64,000 bases of DNA from Paralvinella palmiformis (GCA_025642065.1 JAODUP010000085.1:765001-829000), one strand, 5' to 3'; counted from the stretch's first letter, positions 25,533-38,236 are shown. Numbers and translations: made by a program. The notes: generated from the letters alone by a model not told the origin.

Positions 25533-25670
25533 AACCGTGCCACTAAGTTACCTCGCCTTTAGAGAACTGTCTATAATGAATGTGTAAGCGGATACACACA
25601 TTAGATGATGTGTATGTTATTTATGTGTTCTTTTAACTCTTTCATCCACACAATGGCGCCAACGATGATA

Positions 25671-26413
25671 ATGATGACGACGTAACAAATACAAGACAAC
25701 TATCATAGACTGTAACATTAACGTCATGTTTTGATGATGATGATAATGACGTAACAAATACAAGACAACTATCACAGACTGTAACATTAACGTCATGTTT
25801 TGATGATGATGATAATGACGTAACAAATACAAGACAACTATCACAGACTGTAACATTAACGTCATGTTTTGATGATGATGATAATGACGTAACAAATACA
25901 AGACAACTATCACAGACTGTAACATTAACGTCATGTTTTGATGATGATAATGACGTAACAAATTCGAGACAACTATCACAGACTGTAACATTAACGTCAT
26001 GTTTTGATGATGATGACGTAACAGATTCGAGACAACTATCACAGACTGTAACATTAACGTCATGTTTTGATGATGATGATGATGATGACGTAACAAATAC
26101 AAGACAACTATCACAGACTGTAACATTAACGTCATGTTTTGATGATGATGATGATAATGACGTAACAGATTCGAGACAACTATCACAGACTGTAACATTA
26201 ACGTCATGTTTTGATGATGATGTTGATGACGTAACAAATTCGAGACAACTATCACAGACTGTAACATTAACGTCATGTGTTAATGATGATGACGTAACAG
26301 ATTCGAGACAACTATCACAGACTGTAACATTAACGTCATGTTTTGATGATGATGATGATGACGTAACAAATTCGAGACAACTATCACAGACTGTAACATT
26401 AACGTCATGTTTT
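25671..26413. repeat. 11-copy minisatellite, 63-72 bp unit
   Basis: The unit reads gacgtaacaaat(a/t)c(a/g)ag, acaactatcacagactgtaa, cattaacgtcatgtttt and then a variable (GAT)n run. Starts of the gacgtaac anchor are 25679, 25748, 25817, 25886, 25952, 26015, 26087, 26159, 26228, 26291 and 26360. The spacings are 69, 69, 69, 66, 63, 72, 72, 69, 63 and 69 bp, all multiples of three. Each unit carries a tgacgtaa and an inverted ttaacgtca, giving paired CRE-like half palindromes. Two minus-strand frames stay open throughout (repeat cores KHDVNVTVCDSCLE and NMTLMLQSVIVV), because slippage occurs in whole GAT triplets. No start, domain or splice evidence marks it as a gene. Confidence 0.95.
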
Positions 26414-26689
26414 AAGTACACCAAGTTCGTGCCAGATATTAACAAGAAACCAATAATTAGTGTAACTGTGTTAATGAAAGAAGATTAAACCTGACAGTAA
26501 AAGTCTGAATGTGATTGATAAAACAATTAAAGTATTTCAGCTGGAAGATAAATATTCACTACATGCGTGTGTATGTGTATGCGTGCATGGGTGCGCGCGT
26601 ATACTTGCGCCCACGTGCATGCACGTGTCGTGCGCACTTCTTGTTATTTAACCTCCATGTTAAGACATAAAGCAGAACAGCTATTCTAT

Positions 26690-26776
26690 AGTGAGTTAAA
26701 TCCGCAAACACAGATATAAGACAGATTCGATCTCACAACCTAGAGTTGTCCAGCGTATTGCTGTAACCACTGCGCC
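26690..26776 (-). mobile_element. tRNA-derived SINE fragment, type 2
   Basis: The minus strand has gcgcagtggttacagcaata (A-box region) and agatcgaatctg-like B-box sequence. The body is mostly lost after about 26690. Confidence 0.6.
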
Positions 26777-26996
26777 AAATGTATTTGAAAGTATTTAAAA
26801 ATAATTCTTCAAATATTTGTGTCAGCTTTATTTGTATTTAAAAACTTGGATGAAGTGTTTGATTTCTCAAATACAATAAAATAGTTTTTTTTTTAATTCA
26901 AGTATTTATCTGACTATTTTGCCACCAACATGATTTGTTCCTGAAAGCATTTGGTAACTGAATTGTAAATACACATAACCATGAAAAGAAATTGGA

Positions 26997-26998
<2 letters not shown>

Positions 26999-27039
<41 letters not shown>
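26999..27039. repeat. (CA)n microsatellite
   Basis: About 20 uninterrupted CA units. Confidence 0.97.
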
Positions 27040-27041
<2 letters not shown>

Positions 27042-27109
27042 GATGACCTTTCACCCAGACATATGTCGTCTAACAGATGACACTTGTGAGAATCACAGGT
27101 TCCTTAGGT

Positions 27110-27250
27110 GCAATGGACTTGATTTATAAGCTGGCATGACATATGCTGATGGGAATGATGTTATGTGATGATATATGATGTTATCGTGGGCATTTGATGA
27201 TCTGTGTGATGATAGATGTTATGTTATCTGACGATATGTGATGGTATAAG
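27110..27250. repeat. degenerate gatgttatgtgatgatat repeat
   Basis: Several diverged copies of an approximately 18-20 bp T/G/A-rich unit. Confidence 0.6.
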
Positions 27251-27678
27251 AGGTAATACCGTTCGTACTGTGCACGTGTAAGTCATGCACATACAAAAAT
27301 ATGTATTAGATTTATTGCACAACACTATTTGTGTAAATACGCTTAAATAGCATACATATTCATGAGGCATCCCAGCTCTGCCATTATTCCCTAGCATCGT
27401 CTGGCTTCCATGTAAAATCAGGCACCAAAAATTGCTCAGTATAAATAATTGTATGCATAAATTAATGTCCAGAAAAACTTTTCACAATAAGGAGTTTTCT
27501 AAATTTTTGGACAACAAGAACATCACTGCGCATGGTTCTATAAATACAGCTCTGTTCGTGCAAAAGAGAAAGGTAGCACTTTAGTGAATTCGTTAAAATA
27601 ATACAGAAAGGATGATTGAAATCCTGAAAGAAATGTGCCATTTTGCAAGATTTTGGTTGATTTTAGTCTCTTAGTTAT

Positions 27679-27812
27679 TCACACCTGGGACACGTGGCTG
27701 CGAGATCACTTCCCATGGAAACATCCCGCAATATACTGGTGTAGTCAGATTCAAACCAACAACCCACAATTTGTAACACAGTGCTCTAACTACTGCACCA
27801 CCGGAGAGTCAA
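27679..27812 (-). mobile_element. tRNA-derived SINE, type 2, well preserved
   Basis: The minus strand shows A box tggtgcagtagttagagcac and B box ttggtttgaatctgac. The body then runs gggatgtttccatgggaagt to cgtgtcccaggtgtg. This is the clearest type-2 copy. Confidence 0.82.
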
Positions 27813-28885
27813 CAATTCTACAAGGTGACAGAATCATATACCGTGTTACGTATAACTATGTATATCTTATTGCTATATGTAATAAATTCAGCACCAAAAC
27901 ATTCTATACACAACTAGCTATAGGACACGATAACAAAAATACCGTATATGATCAATTAACAATCTGGTTAATTTTGAGCCGATTGTATCGAGAATCAAGT
28001 CTTTATTTGTAATCAGTCCCTCATTTGAGCTTCAGCTGGTTTTATTATTTAAAACTTTCCGGCCCTCTCCCGACTGTTGCATTCGTAGAGAATGACCCAA
28101 TTCACAACGACTCGTATTTTACCATGTGTGCTGATACGAGTAATATCTAAACGAAGCCTGTCTTAGTAGGCTACGTGATGATTATCGTCACATTAACCAG
28201 CTTCAGATACTAATTGTTCTTTCTCATAGTTCGTCGTGTACTGATTGAGTAGCAACTAAATTGAAGACCATCTCACTTTTTAGTGTTCGTTATTCCCATA
28301 AAAGATGGTGGAGTTATGGGTAACCGAGATGCCCTGGATAAGATAAGAGAAAAATGTGTTCGACTGAAAATGTTTTCTCCAAAATATGGCAGCATTCTTG
28401 ATACACCTAATGCTGTTGAAATGATGGTGTATCGGCTGGGGTGTTGTTGTTAATATATAAATAAAGACAGTTCTTAAACAGGGATCACTGAATTTCAGGA
28501 TATGCACAATTAAATTATCCACGTATAGTAATATCTTTAGCACTTAATAAAATCACATTTCTGATAAAATTAATATATAAAATGACTAGATCTTTTCACG
28601 ATTTAAATAACGATTGGAGTAGGTGAAAATTTACGAAGAATTGTTTTAATCGTGTTCTCAAAAATAAAACATTCTCCAAATCCGTAAAATCATACAGAAC
28701 TAACCTCCCAGAATTACATGTTTATATTCATCTGATTAAAGGGACTATTACAAAGTGTTTATGAAGGTGTCAGGTAACACCACGTATCTCTATCACTAGG
28801 ACAACAACCTATACAGGATCAATAGTAATGACGCTTAAGTACGAACTGATTGTTATATTTAGACACACCACCATGAAGATGATAT
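27813..28885. other. AT-rich non-coding stretch
   Basis: Open frames here lack start context, domains or splice signals. Nothing recognised. Confidence 0.55.
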
Positions 28886-28886
28886 G

Positions 28887-28888
<2 letters not shown>

Positions 28889-28932
<44 letters not shown>

Positions 28933-28966
28933 GTACACACACACACACACACCCACACACACAGAA
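28889..28966. repeat. compound (CT)(CA) microsatellite
   Basis: A CT tract of about 40 bp, then CA with one ACCC interruption. Confidence 0.95.
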
Positions 28967-29466
28967 AGAGAGACACGTGTGATGATTTGGAGAGATCAGA
29001 AGAACAATAACAAAGTTCTAGAGAGGCTATCTAGTGAACAAGGTCATCCTGAGCATCTCAGGCGGCTTTCCTTCTCCTAGGCCTCCATTTAAAAACAATC
29101 CCTATCTTCCCAGACTAACTTGAAATAAGCCTAATTACCGTAGCAGCGATGAACCTGAATGGATTAACGGCTTGCCATAAATGCCAACGTTATTAGTTTT
29201 ATAATACACTAGCGTGCCATACTACTACCTCCCATAAAGCCATATCCAGAGTAAGACATCACATAACAGAACCCAGTGTACTGCGATCAAGACGATATTT
29301 TGTTGACATTTTTATATTAGAGCATATCAACTACCGGACAGTGTAATAATGCAGATGATGCAAGAGCTCATTAAATCAGATCTTGCACTTCTATATTGTT
29401 CAATAATTTGAAAGAGATTTATGTCAAGTAGAGATTATAGGCTTAGACATAATACAATAAGATGGA

Positions 29467-29496
29467 TGACTGAGTGAGTGAGTGAGTGAGTGAGTG
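29467..29496. repeat. (GAGT)n tract
   Basis: About seven GAGT units, about 100 bp from the 3' side of the minus-strand type-1 SINE at 29600-29722. Confidence 0.9.
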
Positions 29497-29599
29497 GATG
29501 ACTCTCTTAAGATTTGGCGCTGATCAGCCTTGGAAAAACGGCTACTGGCTAGGTAGGGGGGTAAGCTATAAACAAACCGAAGTATGTCGCTGATGATGA

Positions 29600-29722
29600 T
29601 TGATATTTTACGGCCACTTTTGTGCACAAGGTAGGCTAAATGGGCCGAGCGACTTCCAAAGGTAATGAGACGAAGTGAAAGACGAAACAACCTACGCACA
29701 GAGCGATCAGAATCGACGAGCA
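29600..29722 (-). mobile_element. tRNA-derived SINE, type 1, 5'-truncated
   Basis: The minus strand starts near the B box (gctcgtcgattctgatc) and keeps the whole body: ggttgtttcgtctttcactt, ctcattacctttggaagtcg, then tgtgcacaaaagtggccgt and aaaa. The A-box half is absent. Confidence 0.78.
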
Positions 29723-29819
29723 TTCGGCGCCTAATTATAACTGAAAGAAAATAAACTGCTACGTTTTAACACAACCATGTTAAAACTCAACGCCATTTTG
29801 CTGTCATGGTATCACTCAC

Positions 29820-30065
29820 CGTTTTCATCTCAAACAGTTTCACCAGTTGTTTCACGGTATAGATGGATCCATCTCGGACGAGACAGAGGACGGACAAGGA
29901 TGCCCGTCTTCGAGGAATTATCCCGACTGACGACGGTGTCGATGATACGTCATCGTGTTCCAGGATCGCTGGTAACGTCTGTACGCTCAAACGGTCCAGA
30001 TCGCAGTCGGTATCCGGACCGTTCTTGCGGCGCCGGAAACGCCGGAATCTCAGCTTGTGTACCAT
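29820..30065 (-). CDS. candidate first coding exon, unknown protein (best host-gene candidate)
   Basis: On the minus strand an ATG in strong context (caagaATGG) opens an 82-codon frame. It ends in a consensus donor, aaaacg|gtgagt, phase 0. The peptide starts MVHKLRFRRFRRRK, a strongly basic cluster that could be a nuclear-localisation or membrane-contact patch. It continues through an acidic/Ser/Thr-rich middle (EHDDVSSTPSS), then IPRRRASLSVLC with a basophilic-kinase type site (RRRAS), and ends YTVKQLVKLFEMKT. No family is recognised. GC and CpG rise locally. The opposite strand is also open in two frames, so the strand call rests on start context plus donor. Downstream exons should lie at lower coordinates. 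Confidence 0.55.
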
Positions 30066-30139
30066 TCTTGTCCGGGAGAGGTTTGGGGACAGGGGGCTCA
30101 GATGTACAACACCGCAAGAGGCGGATCAAATGATGATGG

Positions 30140-30277
30140 TAAATAATGATGACACTGGTTGTCTTCATCTGGCAGTGGTGTCCATCAAGTTAGCCAAGTG
30201 ATAATGACGACACTGGTTGTGTTCATCTTGTAAGCCAGGTGATGATGACACAGCCGTGTCCATCGGGTTAGTCAAGG
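30140..30277. repeat. degenerate gatgacactggttgt repeat
   Basis: Three diverged units share gatgacactggttgtgttcatc and gtgtccatcaagttagccaag elements. The last ends at a donor-like caag|gtatgt on the plus strand, which is probably coincidental. Confidence 0.6.
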
Positions 30278-30430
30278 TATGTACCTATCTTGCCAGACTA
30301 AGGAGCAGCGAGATATAAAATAGTCTGGCACGTTCTGACCGAGTAGACCCTGACCAAGTACAGGTTAACATCAGTTTATCATCAACACTGGACGGCAGCC
30401 TCCACATCAGCCACCCACAACATAACATAC

Positions 30431-30521
30431 CTGGCGACCCACGCCGGCTATTGGGGTCGGGTCAACTAGCCGGCTGGTTTGGCTGGCTGTTGAATTCACC
30501 GCATTTTCCAACACTGTACTC
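30431..30521 (-). CDS. weak candidate exon, unknown (minus strand)
   Basis: An open minus-strand frame (VLENAVNSTASQTSRLVD ... GVGRQ) ends in phase 0 at a donor, tcgccag|gtatgt. It contains no Met and begins after an in-frame stop, so it would need an upstream acceptor. The best site (agagtacag) is poor. It lies 370 bp upstream of the 82-codon candidate exon. Confidence 0.2.
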
Positions 30522-30599
30522 TATAATACGTTGTTTTACATTACCATATACCGCGGCTTGTGTGTGTGTCTGTGTTGTGTGCGCGTGTGCGCTAAAACC

Positions 30600-32332
30600 G
30601 TAAGGCAGTTGTTAGCTGGAGATGAAAGATTCCCAACTCATTATCGTAAACTGGCAGCTTACATCAAAGGTAGAAATATTGTTTATTCGACGGCCGGTAC
30701 TTCGGTTGTTAACTGGAACAATGACCAACGGACGTGGGTCAAACACTTGTATAAACATGACTGGAATAGTAGTTAACTGGACGTCATATTCACTGTGTGC
30801 GCGCGCGCACGCGTGAGAGTGTGTGTGCGTGGAAGAAGTCTTAGTAGAATGGTCTTAGCTGGAACATAGGTGCGTCAACAATATCGGTATTGCAAAACGT
30901 CGAACGTGGACTGTTGTCAACATGACCTATTTATCTGGTGACCACTGAACACGACTGATGCTGTTACTACTATTCCACTGACTCGAAAACAGAATCACGG
31001 AATGGAAGGACAGATCATAAAGGCGGAGCAACGGGGATTCCCTCAAAAGCCGACACACTGGTCACACCGTATGGGCAGAAGGTGGTACTCTGTCACGCCG
31101 TAAGAGACTGATGGTATCAAATCGCGTCGAAACTACAGGATGGTTTCCCTGAAAAGCTGGTTGATAACACGAACGTTGAATAAAGTTGATTCCATAATCT
31201 CTGATTTATCATTACTGATCATCGCCATGGATCTTATTCAAAGCTGACGTATCCGGTTTTCATCAGTAAACTAGTTGTTATTGAACTTCATCTCCAACTT
31301 CTGTCATCAAACTTTTGCACTAACTGACCAATAAGCACGGTGAGAAAACTTGCTGTGACGTCCTACCCAGAATAACATCATCAAATCCCGAACCATCTCC
31401 TCAAGTGATCATTCCAACAAGCGACCGAGGAAGAATATCCAGGGATACGGCGAGCAAAACCGGCAATTCTCGCAAATTGCCTCCCTTGATATAAATATCG
31501 CCACAAAAACAATATCCCAACCGAAATGATGATAACATCCAGACGATCCGGGTTTTATTCCCCAAGAAGACACAACCTGATTACATATAACAGTACCGTA
31601 AATCAACCAGCGTCTAGGAAATCGGCGGCCGGATCCGGATCATCCCATCAAACGTATTCCACGAGGTGTGCCATACATCAGTGGAACGCCCAATAACATC
31701 GCCATGCCATCAGCACGAGCGACTCTACTTCTGGCATTTAGCGACTACAGTTAAGAGATCCGTCCGCCCAAAGGATCGAACCGTGATTTTCGGGAAATGG
31801 GTTCGGTTAATTTCTGAACTTCCCATCCATCGCCACCTGCTCGTATTCACAATTAGCACACTTCAGCCTCGGGTACAATACGATTTTCGGGCCTAAAGAA
31901 CCCTCGAACCACGGCCAATAAACGACAATAGACTGGCCGAAGAAACCGACAGAGGGCGTTTAAAATATTTCATAATGGCCAACAGCCATAATGTGGAACT
32001 GGTTTAGTCAGTCTGTGTGTGTTGCTTCGAGCCAGATTTCTTCGAGGAGAGTCGAGAGGCTGGTTAAGAGCAGATAATTCTTGGGCCTACGGAGGTGTCT
32101 GGTACACGTTGTAACGGCTATACCGAGTCGGTGTGGCCATACGGCCAAACAAGCTAGTAGCTACGTTATCGTGTAAATATTAGCTTTATGTCTACTGTAT
32201 ACGCCAACAGGCTTACTTACATCTATCTTACTAAACTGATTAACTCTGGTATGAATCGCTCGCTTTTAGTAAGGTTAATTTTAGGAAAAGATTTTTGAGA
32301 CAGACTGACTGACTAACTAACTAACTAACTCA

Positions 32333-32372
<40 letters not shown>

Positions 32373-35300
32373 CACACACAGATACACACACACACAGAGG
32401 GAGAGAGAGAGTTCACCAAGCACAAAAGCCTGCCATTCTGGTTCCTTCGCCCTGCCGATGTTGAGCTCCAGACGGCATGGCATATACATGATGAAGAGCT
32501 ATAGATATGTCCAGGTTAGTACTCCGTGCCCATCAAGACAAAATAAGTAAATTGGCAGCTTCATATTATCTGATGTTGACAGTAAATACAAATTTTAAGT
32601 CAATGTTTAAGGATGTTAGCAAAAAGGAGGATTACTCTGGAACCGAGCGCCAGATCAGACAAACTTATAGGATGAGCTTATTCTCAGCAAAATAATATCC
32701 TTATGGGTCAGGGAAATCCACCGGGAAATGACAACATTAGATTAGACTGTGCTAATTTTTGTTTGGATTCACCCTCGCTTGGCCAACAATATTAGGATTC
32801 CATGGATGCGATGCCCTGCCCTGCCTCCAGCGAGCCCTGCCCTGACTCCAGCCAGACACTACCAGCACTCAGCTAATGCCTAGGATCTTTGTCCACAACA
32901 TCTAGTCGGGCAACCAGCCGACAAATGTTCGGTAGATAACGGATACATTCCACTTCTTGGAGGCAACCATAAACACAATGGATCCCCAGCCGAGCTCCTC
33001 AACCGTACACAATCTGTAACATTTCGGTTCAGGATCTTAGACCTAATGTGGCCAGTAATTTCTCGGCATTTACCAACAAGTTCCTGGTAAATGTTTCTCG
33101 GCTAACTAAAGTCGGATTCTAATCACTTCGTGGCCACATAACCATTGGTCTCTAGGTCAACTGGGACATAGATAACTATCCAGAGTGAACGCCAGACCTT
33201 CCAGATGTCTTTGGCTTCTGGATCATGGTCGGACATGCGAGACCAACTATCCGAACAGACCATCAGAAATGATACATCATGGATCGTGTCTAATCTAATA
33301 GTGGATCATCGACGACAATAACTTCAACATCAGGGAATCGTTATGTAAACAATGAATTATTCTTTTCGGATACAGAATGAATGTACTAATTATTTGTTTA
33401 CGTATTCACAACAACAAAAAAAAAATAATCGAGAGAAAAAGACTTTCAACTAAACTGTGTACAACAATGTCTAAAACATTAATAGAGTAAAAAAAATTCT
33501 TTAAACCATCCATTGCTTTCTTTGCTAATTAACCATTCTTACTCTACTTACTAATAGGGAATATCTAATGTTAAATTGACTATTAGTGTATCTGATTAAA
33601 CAAGAGGTTCAGTTATTTGTTCGTGTGTGTGTGTGTGTGTGTGGGGGGGGGGGGGGGGTAAATGTGTATATAACTTGGGACTATCTTAGTTGCAATGATG
33701 TGTGTATCAATATAAAAAGGTATATTGTTGAGCAGATAAAGAACTTTTAAATATGGGTTGTTCATTTCTAAAATGAATACAGTAGAGGGATGTCTGCTGA
33801 CGTAACTTGCCAAAATAATGACTGAAGCTGATAGTGATGGTAAATAGTCATGTATAAGGCTCAGCTTAATGGTATGACGTCTTTATATAGTAACAAGAAC
33901 ATCTCTATCAATATCATGGAAACAGAGTAAAAGATGGACATCCAGAAAATGCTGATAAGAAATAAATAGAAATATAAACAAACCTACATGTATATGCATA
34001 TACACGCAAAACGTCACGCATGTACACATACACACACACACAAACCCCAGTATGGAAATTGACTATTCTTCGTTCAATTCCCTCAACACAACAGCCAGCC
34101 AACCAAACCTGGACTATAAGTAGTAGTACCCAATGACGGTGACCTTGTTGGTAGCTAACAAAGTTCCACCAGAACCAGCTGCCAAACAAGCCTCTAACAA
34201 ATCACACACACACACACACACACACACCTCTAACAGTCTCCAGTTGGCTTCAAACTGAACAGTTCTATTTATTATCTGCTATCAACAACCAAACTAGGAC
34301 TAGACCATCAACGCCTCCACCCACTCCAATTATCAACCATATTCCGTATTGGTATCATGAAGTGTCGTGTTATAAAGATCTGGCATTATCATAACACCAA
34401 CACACACAGTCACACACAACGTAAAAGGAAGGGTGGGGTTAGAGTGGATTGTATTTCAACGTATAAAGGAAACGTTTAGAAAAATAAGACGGAAATTACT
34501 AGAATGGGTAAAAAAGATGTGGTAAATTAGCTCGCTCTCTCTCTCTCTCTCTGTGTATACCTATCTGTCTATATATGTGTGTTTCAGTGTCAACACACAC
34601 ACACACACTCTGACCAGGTTTGTAAGATGTATAATCCTAGAACTGTAAAGCAGTTAAGCTATGTAGCAATGTCGATGGCGAAAGAGATAAAAACGCCACC
34701 ACAAACAAAACAAATAGTAAACCTATTAACTTAAACAAAACTACAGTTACAAAACAAATCCCTGGCTACTATAACACAAAACGTCAAACAACTCAAAACC
34801 CAAAATGAATTTTCCAAGCTCTGTACTCCAAAAGAGAAAAAACATACGGGAAATAAGCCGTATGGAATACCAACCGTGGACATTCTTCATCAAAAGATAA
34901 ACCTAAGACCGACAACAATAATACGGTAGACCACACGGCCCGTTGTTTATACCGATTTGACCCACACCGTATACAACCTATCAACACCGAATTCCGGATA
35001 CTGATCTAATATTACACCATGACCAGAATGTAAAACTGCCAGCTGCGCCCTCTATCGGACAGTCAGCTAGCTTGTCTTCTTATCAACATTAAACTAACAT
35101 GACATTAAACATAGCCCATCTGGCCAGCCGTACCAAGGGCCCTAGCCCACATTGTATCGGAGTAATCCACACTCCTCCCCCTTCCATCCATCCATCCATC
35201 ACACCTATAAATGACAATAATTCCATCTGACCATTCCGAGACACTTTCAACAGACTTATCATTAATGGGACCAGCGTTTAGGATGTCAGACGATCACAAT

Positions 35301-36800
35301 AAAAACAGGTTATTGGGATTACAGTAGCCGAGGCCAAAAGGCTAACAATAGCGGCTTCATGTTGGTAAGAGAACTTCGACCGTCGTATGTAACATTGTTT
35401 TTTTAACGAACTAACAAACAATAAACCAGCCCTCTGCCGCATGGTGTTCAGATCAAGATATATGAATCTAAGTTAAGGAATGGTCCCCATATGGCTGGCT
35501 ATAAACAAGGAAATGGTTTCTAAGTAAATGACAGCAAATCGCATTTCGGCATAAGAACATACCGGAAGATTAGATAAAAAAATTAAAGAGTTATGTTAAA
35601 CTGTTTATCATAAACAATTCAGGCCATTATAAATGCTACTATTATCATCATCATCAACAACAGTAACACCATTATCAGTGCTACTATCATCATCCCTATC
35701 ATCATTAATATCATTATGTAGTACACATATACCTAACAGTTGTCTATAAATAGATGTAAACACCTACATTATCAGAGATAGAGCTAAATATACACAATAC
35801 ACCTCCCCCCCTCCCTATCTTCAGTCTGATATGATCATTAAAGTAGACAATTTGTTCTCCATATTACATTTATCTTGGGTACACTGAAGGCTACTTAGCA
35901 AGTAAGAAAAACAAATGGAGAGAAAAAGCCATCGCCAGTAAAACACGGCCACCTACAGACCCGGGAACAACAACACTCAGATAGAAAGGTATCTGGCAGA
36001 AATGTGCACGAGAGTGTAGTACTTAAAACACACAAGGTCTACTTCTGAGAACGAAGTCTACTTAAGGAACAATGCTACTCGTTTTCTTTACTAAAAGGAT
36101 CCCACCAATTTAACAGCATCACAGTAATATCGGTTACGTACAGTAACTATACTTAGCTGCTTCTTTTAGCGTAGTTTACTGATGATGCACAATATAATAT
36201 TTTCAATATTCATAGCTATCAATATGTCTTCCAGTGTATAATGCTCATTCCACGAGGGAATATATTAAAAACGTTTGCGTGTGCTGATTATTAGTATAGA
36301 AATGTACAATCAACAGTTCACAGTTTTATAAGTTCATGACCTGGTAACAGGCCATGTGTTCCAAAACTGTAGGACTGCACGGAAAAAAACTTTTTACATG
36401 ATATGATGTCTGCTGTTTGCTTGGATTAAGTTAGGACAATATGAACCGGAAACAAAGTAACAGAGAAATAAATACAAATAATATTCTATATTATTTGTCA
36501 GTATATGTATTTACAGACAACTATTTTAAAAGCAGTATATGACTTATCTAAACATCGGTATATACCACTATTACTGCCTTTGAAAGAAAACTCTGGTTCT
36601 GCTGCCATTCACGAGATGGCAGCACAATGCAAAAACATTATGATGCCGTCACTGCCTGGACTAAAGTTCCGTTGGCTTTGAACTGAAGAGGCGATTTACA
36701 CCTTTGCCCACACGTTGCAGCAAAAAAACTACTTACTTGTCAAGCCCATTAAGCAGCTAAAGTCGTGTATTATACAATAACAGAAAATTAAATCGATTGA
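30600..36800. other. long stretch without recognised genes
   Basis: Contains a CT/CA compound tract (32336-32396), a GT tract running into a long G-run (33623-33658), CA tracts (34202-34228 and about 34595-34608), a CT tract (34533-34552) and an ATC-rich segment (35640-35720). Several short frames were checked without a domain or paired splice sites. The only odd one is 30531-30776, with many Trp/Tyr/His, and it has no signals. The stretch reads as intron or intergenic DNA. Confidence 0.55.
33623..33658. repeat. (GT)n followed by a long G-run
   Basis: A GT tract of about 18 bp followed by about 17 consecutive G; a possible G-quadruplex former and a likely sequencing-error site. Confidence 0.93.
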
Positions 36801-36858
36801 AACTACATCTGTCACACGCAGACGCATACAGACACACACACCGGTCATCGGAACTTAC

Positions 36859-36987
36859 CCGAAAAGAAAACGACTTCCGTTTCAGCCGGACCTTCTTGAC
36901 GTCATCGCGACAAACGGCGTCCCGTTGGTTGCAACTTTCGCTGCGCTCCAAATGGCGAGGCTTCACCGGTCTGGATACGTTATACAT
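36859..36987 (-). CDS. candidate first coding exon, unknown protein
   Basis: A minus-strand ATG (ggtcATGT; G at -3) opens 43 codons ending exactly at a consensus donor, tttcgg|gtaagttcc, phase 0. The peptide begins MYNVSRPVKPRHLERSES and ends VKKVRLKRKSFSFR. It is basic, with kinase-type RKSFS near the end. The frame is open back to a stop at 37021-37023, so there is little room for a longer N-terminus. The island around it is GC/CpG-rich. Like the 29.8 kb candidate it combines a basic patch, a basophilic phosphosite and a phase-0 donor, which would suit alternative N-termini of one gene. The plus strand is also open here but lacks splice support. Confidence 0.42.
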
Positions 36988-37023
36988 GACCACCGAATCT
37001 GACCTCGACAACAATGACCCCTA

Positions 37024-37440
37024 ACGGCCACAGCTGTACTCCGAAAAGCCTACGACACCCACTTGATTGTGGTCGATGGTCAAACTGCGAACATTATACT
37101 AGATCTGCGATTGTTTACATCCAAGTGTTGTATTTTCAGCGAGCACAACACGACAAACGTTTGCCTTATATCCAACATCCGTTCACCGAGTCCTAACCGG
37201 CTGTGGTGGCCTAGTGCTCCAGAAGTGTCTCTAGACCCCGAACACCATCTGTTGGCGATCCAGGACCGCTATCCCGCGACTTATCCGACGTCGCTGGTGT
37301 CGATCCAATCAGAAATCTATTCACATTCCCATCACGATTGGCCAAATGAGAGTCGAGACTGTCACCTTATCACAAGGTACCACCATCAACAGGAATGTTC
37401 CACAAATTGTCACTGGGTTATATTGTGTAGCCAGCATCGT
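37024..37440. other. GC-richer flank of the 36.9 kb candidate exon
   Basis: Open on the plus strand for most of its length (frame from about 37063) but with no domain. It runs on into microsatellites, which argues against coding. It may be 5' flank or UTR of the minus-strand candidate exon. Confidence 0.35.
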
Positions 37441-37446
37441 CATCAT

Positions 37447-37448
<2 letters not shown>

Positions 37449-37477
<29 letters not shown>

Positions 37478-37535
37478 CGTCGCCGTCGTCGTCCGCATAT
37501 GAACTCTCGGCCCTGATTAACACAATTGACACCGG

Positions 37536-37577
<42 letters not shown>
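37449..37577. repeat. (GT)n, (CGT)n and (TA)n tracts
   Basis: GT tract 37449-37477, short GTCGCC units, then TA tract 37539-37577. Confidence 0.95.
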
Positions 37578-37579
<2 letters not shown>

Positions 37580-38007
37580 TAACTAACGTTGTAAATCAGC
37601 GACGACCAATAAACACTGTCCTTCAGATACAATCTCCTGGTCCCAGCATCAACTCAAACACTATTTCTAACAGTCGGCTAACGGTTATCTCCCCAATATC
37701 AGCTTAAAACCAGTACAACCACAATATACATACATATAAATGTGGTTCATTTGGAGGGAAGTCGTAGTTTATATGAACCAAACAAGAGGATGATGAATAA
37801 GTCTGATGTAACATTAACTGTGTCCTGACCACTAGAACTTCCTGTTAGAGGCTATCAATAATAATATGGACACCCTCCAGGTAATGTAACAGTTTAATCC
37901 GTCGTATCCTCAATTAGTTTGACGGGGCCCGTTAAAGGAATGTGTGACAGAAGTTGGTTCATCTGCCTGCAGGTAGGTAGGTAAGCGCTGAGAGGATGGC
38001 AGCTCGT

Positions 38008-38050
38008 ATGTGTGTGTGTGCGTGTGTGTGTGCGCGCGCGCGTGTGTGTT
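38008..38050. repeat. (GT)n / (CG)n tract
   Basis: GT runs into CG and back to GT; an alternating purine-pyrimidine tract. Confidence 0.9.
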
Positions 38051-38166
38051 ATATCGAGCTAGACGCTCTGACCAAACAACACAACAAATAATTATATTGA
38101 CAACTGGCTTCCTTCTGAAAAACGTTATGCACAATTATCAACAGAAAAAGCTGACTGCGGCCATAT

Positions 38167-38199
38167 GTGCGCGCGCCCGCCCGCCCGCGTCCCCCCCCC

Positions 38200-38236
<37 letters not shown>

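Noticed and set aside
30531..30816. Trp/Tyr-rich plus-strand frame
   Set aside because: Starts inside a GT-rich repeat, has no acceptor or donor, and its internal similarity comes from degenerate ttaactgg repeats.
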